Assembly (NCBI RefSeq): GCF_030285625.1 | Contig: NZ_CP127294.1 | Span: 4,560,501-4,624,500 of the forward strand | Reading direction: 5' to 3' | Origin: Amycolatopsis sp. 2-15 | Lineage (GTDB): Bacteria > Actinomycetota > Actinomycetes > Mycobacteriales > Pseudonocardiaceae | Length of the DNA stretch: 64,000 nucleotides | Shown: one piece after another, positions 63,603 to 64,000 of the stretch | Position numbering within the stretch: position 1 is the stretch's first letter | Layout: every line of letters begins with the position of its first letter | Notes under the pieces: model-generated | Databases searched by the model: none | Seen by the model: the letters and a program-made list of their open reading frames with translations, nothing else | What the model was told of the DNA's origin: nothing | Position numbers and translations under genes: made by a program

Positions 63603-63743
63603 GAGGAGTCCTCCGGTTCGTGGCTCCGGACGCCGCTGAAGTCGTGCCGCTTTATGGCGGGCAACGGGGGATCGCGGCGGGTCCGGCGCCTGCGGTCCAG
63701 CTTCGGTGGGCTGAGCGTGGTGGGCTGGGTCGGGCGTCGGGAG

Positions 63744-63830
63744 TCAGCGGGCAGGTCGGCAGAGCGCGCTCGCGACCCGCAGAAGGTCGACGTGGCGGCG
63801 CGCCACGAGAAGGACACCGGCAGGACTCAC
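63744..63830 (-). CDS. Leader peptide of the sulfur operon
   Basis: 28 codons from GTG 63830 to TGA 63744: MSPAGVLLVA then RRHVDLLRVASALCRPAR. The R-H-V-D-L-x-R-V-A-S-A-L-C pattern is that of the actinobacterial putative leader peptides found before sulfur-assimilation genes. The single Cys near its end fits cysteine-sensing attenuation. The GTG is six bases from the -10, so it is translated from a leaderless mRNA. A shorter start at the internal GTG (VARRHVD) is possible. Confidence 0.75.
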   Translation of the reverse strand: MSPAGVLLVARRHVDLLRVASALCRPAR

Positions 63831-63836
63831 CGGCCC

Positions 63837-63866
63837 AGATAACCACGCGTTCAGAACGTGGTTCAA
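63837..63866 (-). promoter_or_regulatory. Sulfur operon promoter with overlapping dyad
   Basis: -35 TTGAAC (63866-63861), 18-bp spacer, -10 TTATCT (63842-63837). AACCACG (63841-63847) and CGTGGTT (63857-63863) form an inverted repeat across the spacer, a likely operator for a sulfur regulator. Confidence 0.7.
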
Positions 63867-64000
63867 ACGCGTCCGGATGGTGGGAGGGCCCGGGCGCGGG
63901 GCTTGCGTGTGGACCGCCGCTGTGGGTGAGCGGTGCTCGCTGCCTGCGGTTTTGCGGCGCGGGGCGGATGTTTCGGGCAGCTGTTGGGATGCGGTCAGGG
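63867..64000. other. Right edge, no feature recognised
   Basis: GC-rich sequence upstream of the sulfur promoter. No gene or motif supported before the window ends. Confidence 0.4.

Overview
The window is very GC-rich, with strong third-position G/C, many GTG starts, GTGA/ATGA start-stop overlaps and wide use of TAGGCT-type promoters a few bases upstream of start codons. Gene order from rne to the sulfite reductase operon follows the chromosomal backbone known from mycobacteria and relatives (rne-rplU-rpmA-obg-proB ... nadD-rsfS-gpgP-octT-degV ... comEA-comEC-holA-rpsT-lepA ... cbiX-like-cysH-sir). I infer an actinomycete chromosome, most likely of the Pseudonocardiaceae (Amycolatopsis-like). 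The genus is an inference from style and gene content, not a proven assignment.

Region 1 (1-11.5 kb) is a decayed integration hotspot. It holds the tail of a serine recombinase, a second degenerate copy of that tail 5.9 kb away, three fragments of tyrosine recombinases, a truncated SDR, remnants of tandem luciferase-like oxidoreductases, the C-terminus of an ABC-2 permease and one complete IS630-family element with matched ends. Small intact genes sit between them: an S-adenosyl methyltransferase, a lipoprotein, a Csp-like cysteine-rich four-helix protein, an AhpD-like protein, a VOC protein, and a membrane sulfite-oxidase-like molybdoenzyme with a membrane partner.

Region 2 (11.5-16.1 kb) has a secreted beta-propeller protein, a TrmB/LuxR-type regulator and a secreted subtilisin-like protease. 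Region 3 (16.5-23.3 kb) is housekeeping: RNase E/G, L21, L27, Obg, glutamate 5-kinase. Region 4 (23.3-33.5 kb) is accessory: an aldo/keto reductase remnant, two TetR units (one SDR, one broken FAD monooxygenase), argS, an MHS-family transporter and a RecQ helicase fused to a phosphoribosyltransferase-like tail.

Region 5 (33.5-49.9 kb) returns to the backbone: nadD, rsfS, a phosphatase/acyltransferase pair resembling the mycobacterial methylglucose-lipopolysaccharide genes, degV, a broken SDR behind a large palindromic operator, comEA/comEC, thrC behind a SAM-I riboswitch, holA, rpsT, an EamA transporter behind a ykkC-class riboswitch, and lepA. Region 6 (49.9-58.1 kb) is mixed metabolism plus a secreted guanyl-type RNase and barstar pair. 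Region 7 (58.1-64 kb) is an assimilatory sulfate operon read leftward: a 28-codon leader peptide, sulfite reductase, a tiny zinc-ribbon protein, APS reductase, CysD, CysN and a CbiX-like chelatase for siroheme.

The most notable regulatory findings are the SAM-I riboswitch before thrC, the ykkC RNA before an EamA permease, the leaderless sulfur leader peptide, a consensus CRP/GlxR site next to a heavily folded non-coding stretch upstream of nadD, tandem DnaA-box sequences before comEA, and a 53-bp palindromic repeat family between convergent genes. No tRNA, rRNA or CRISPR array was seen.
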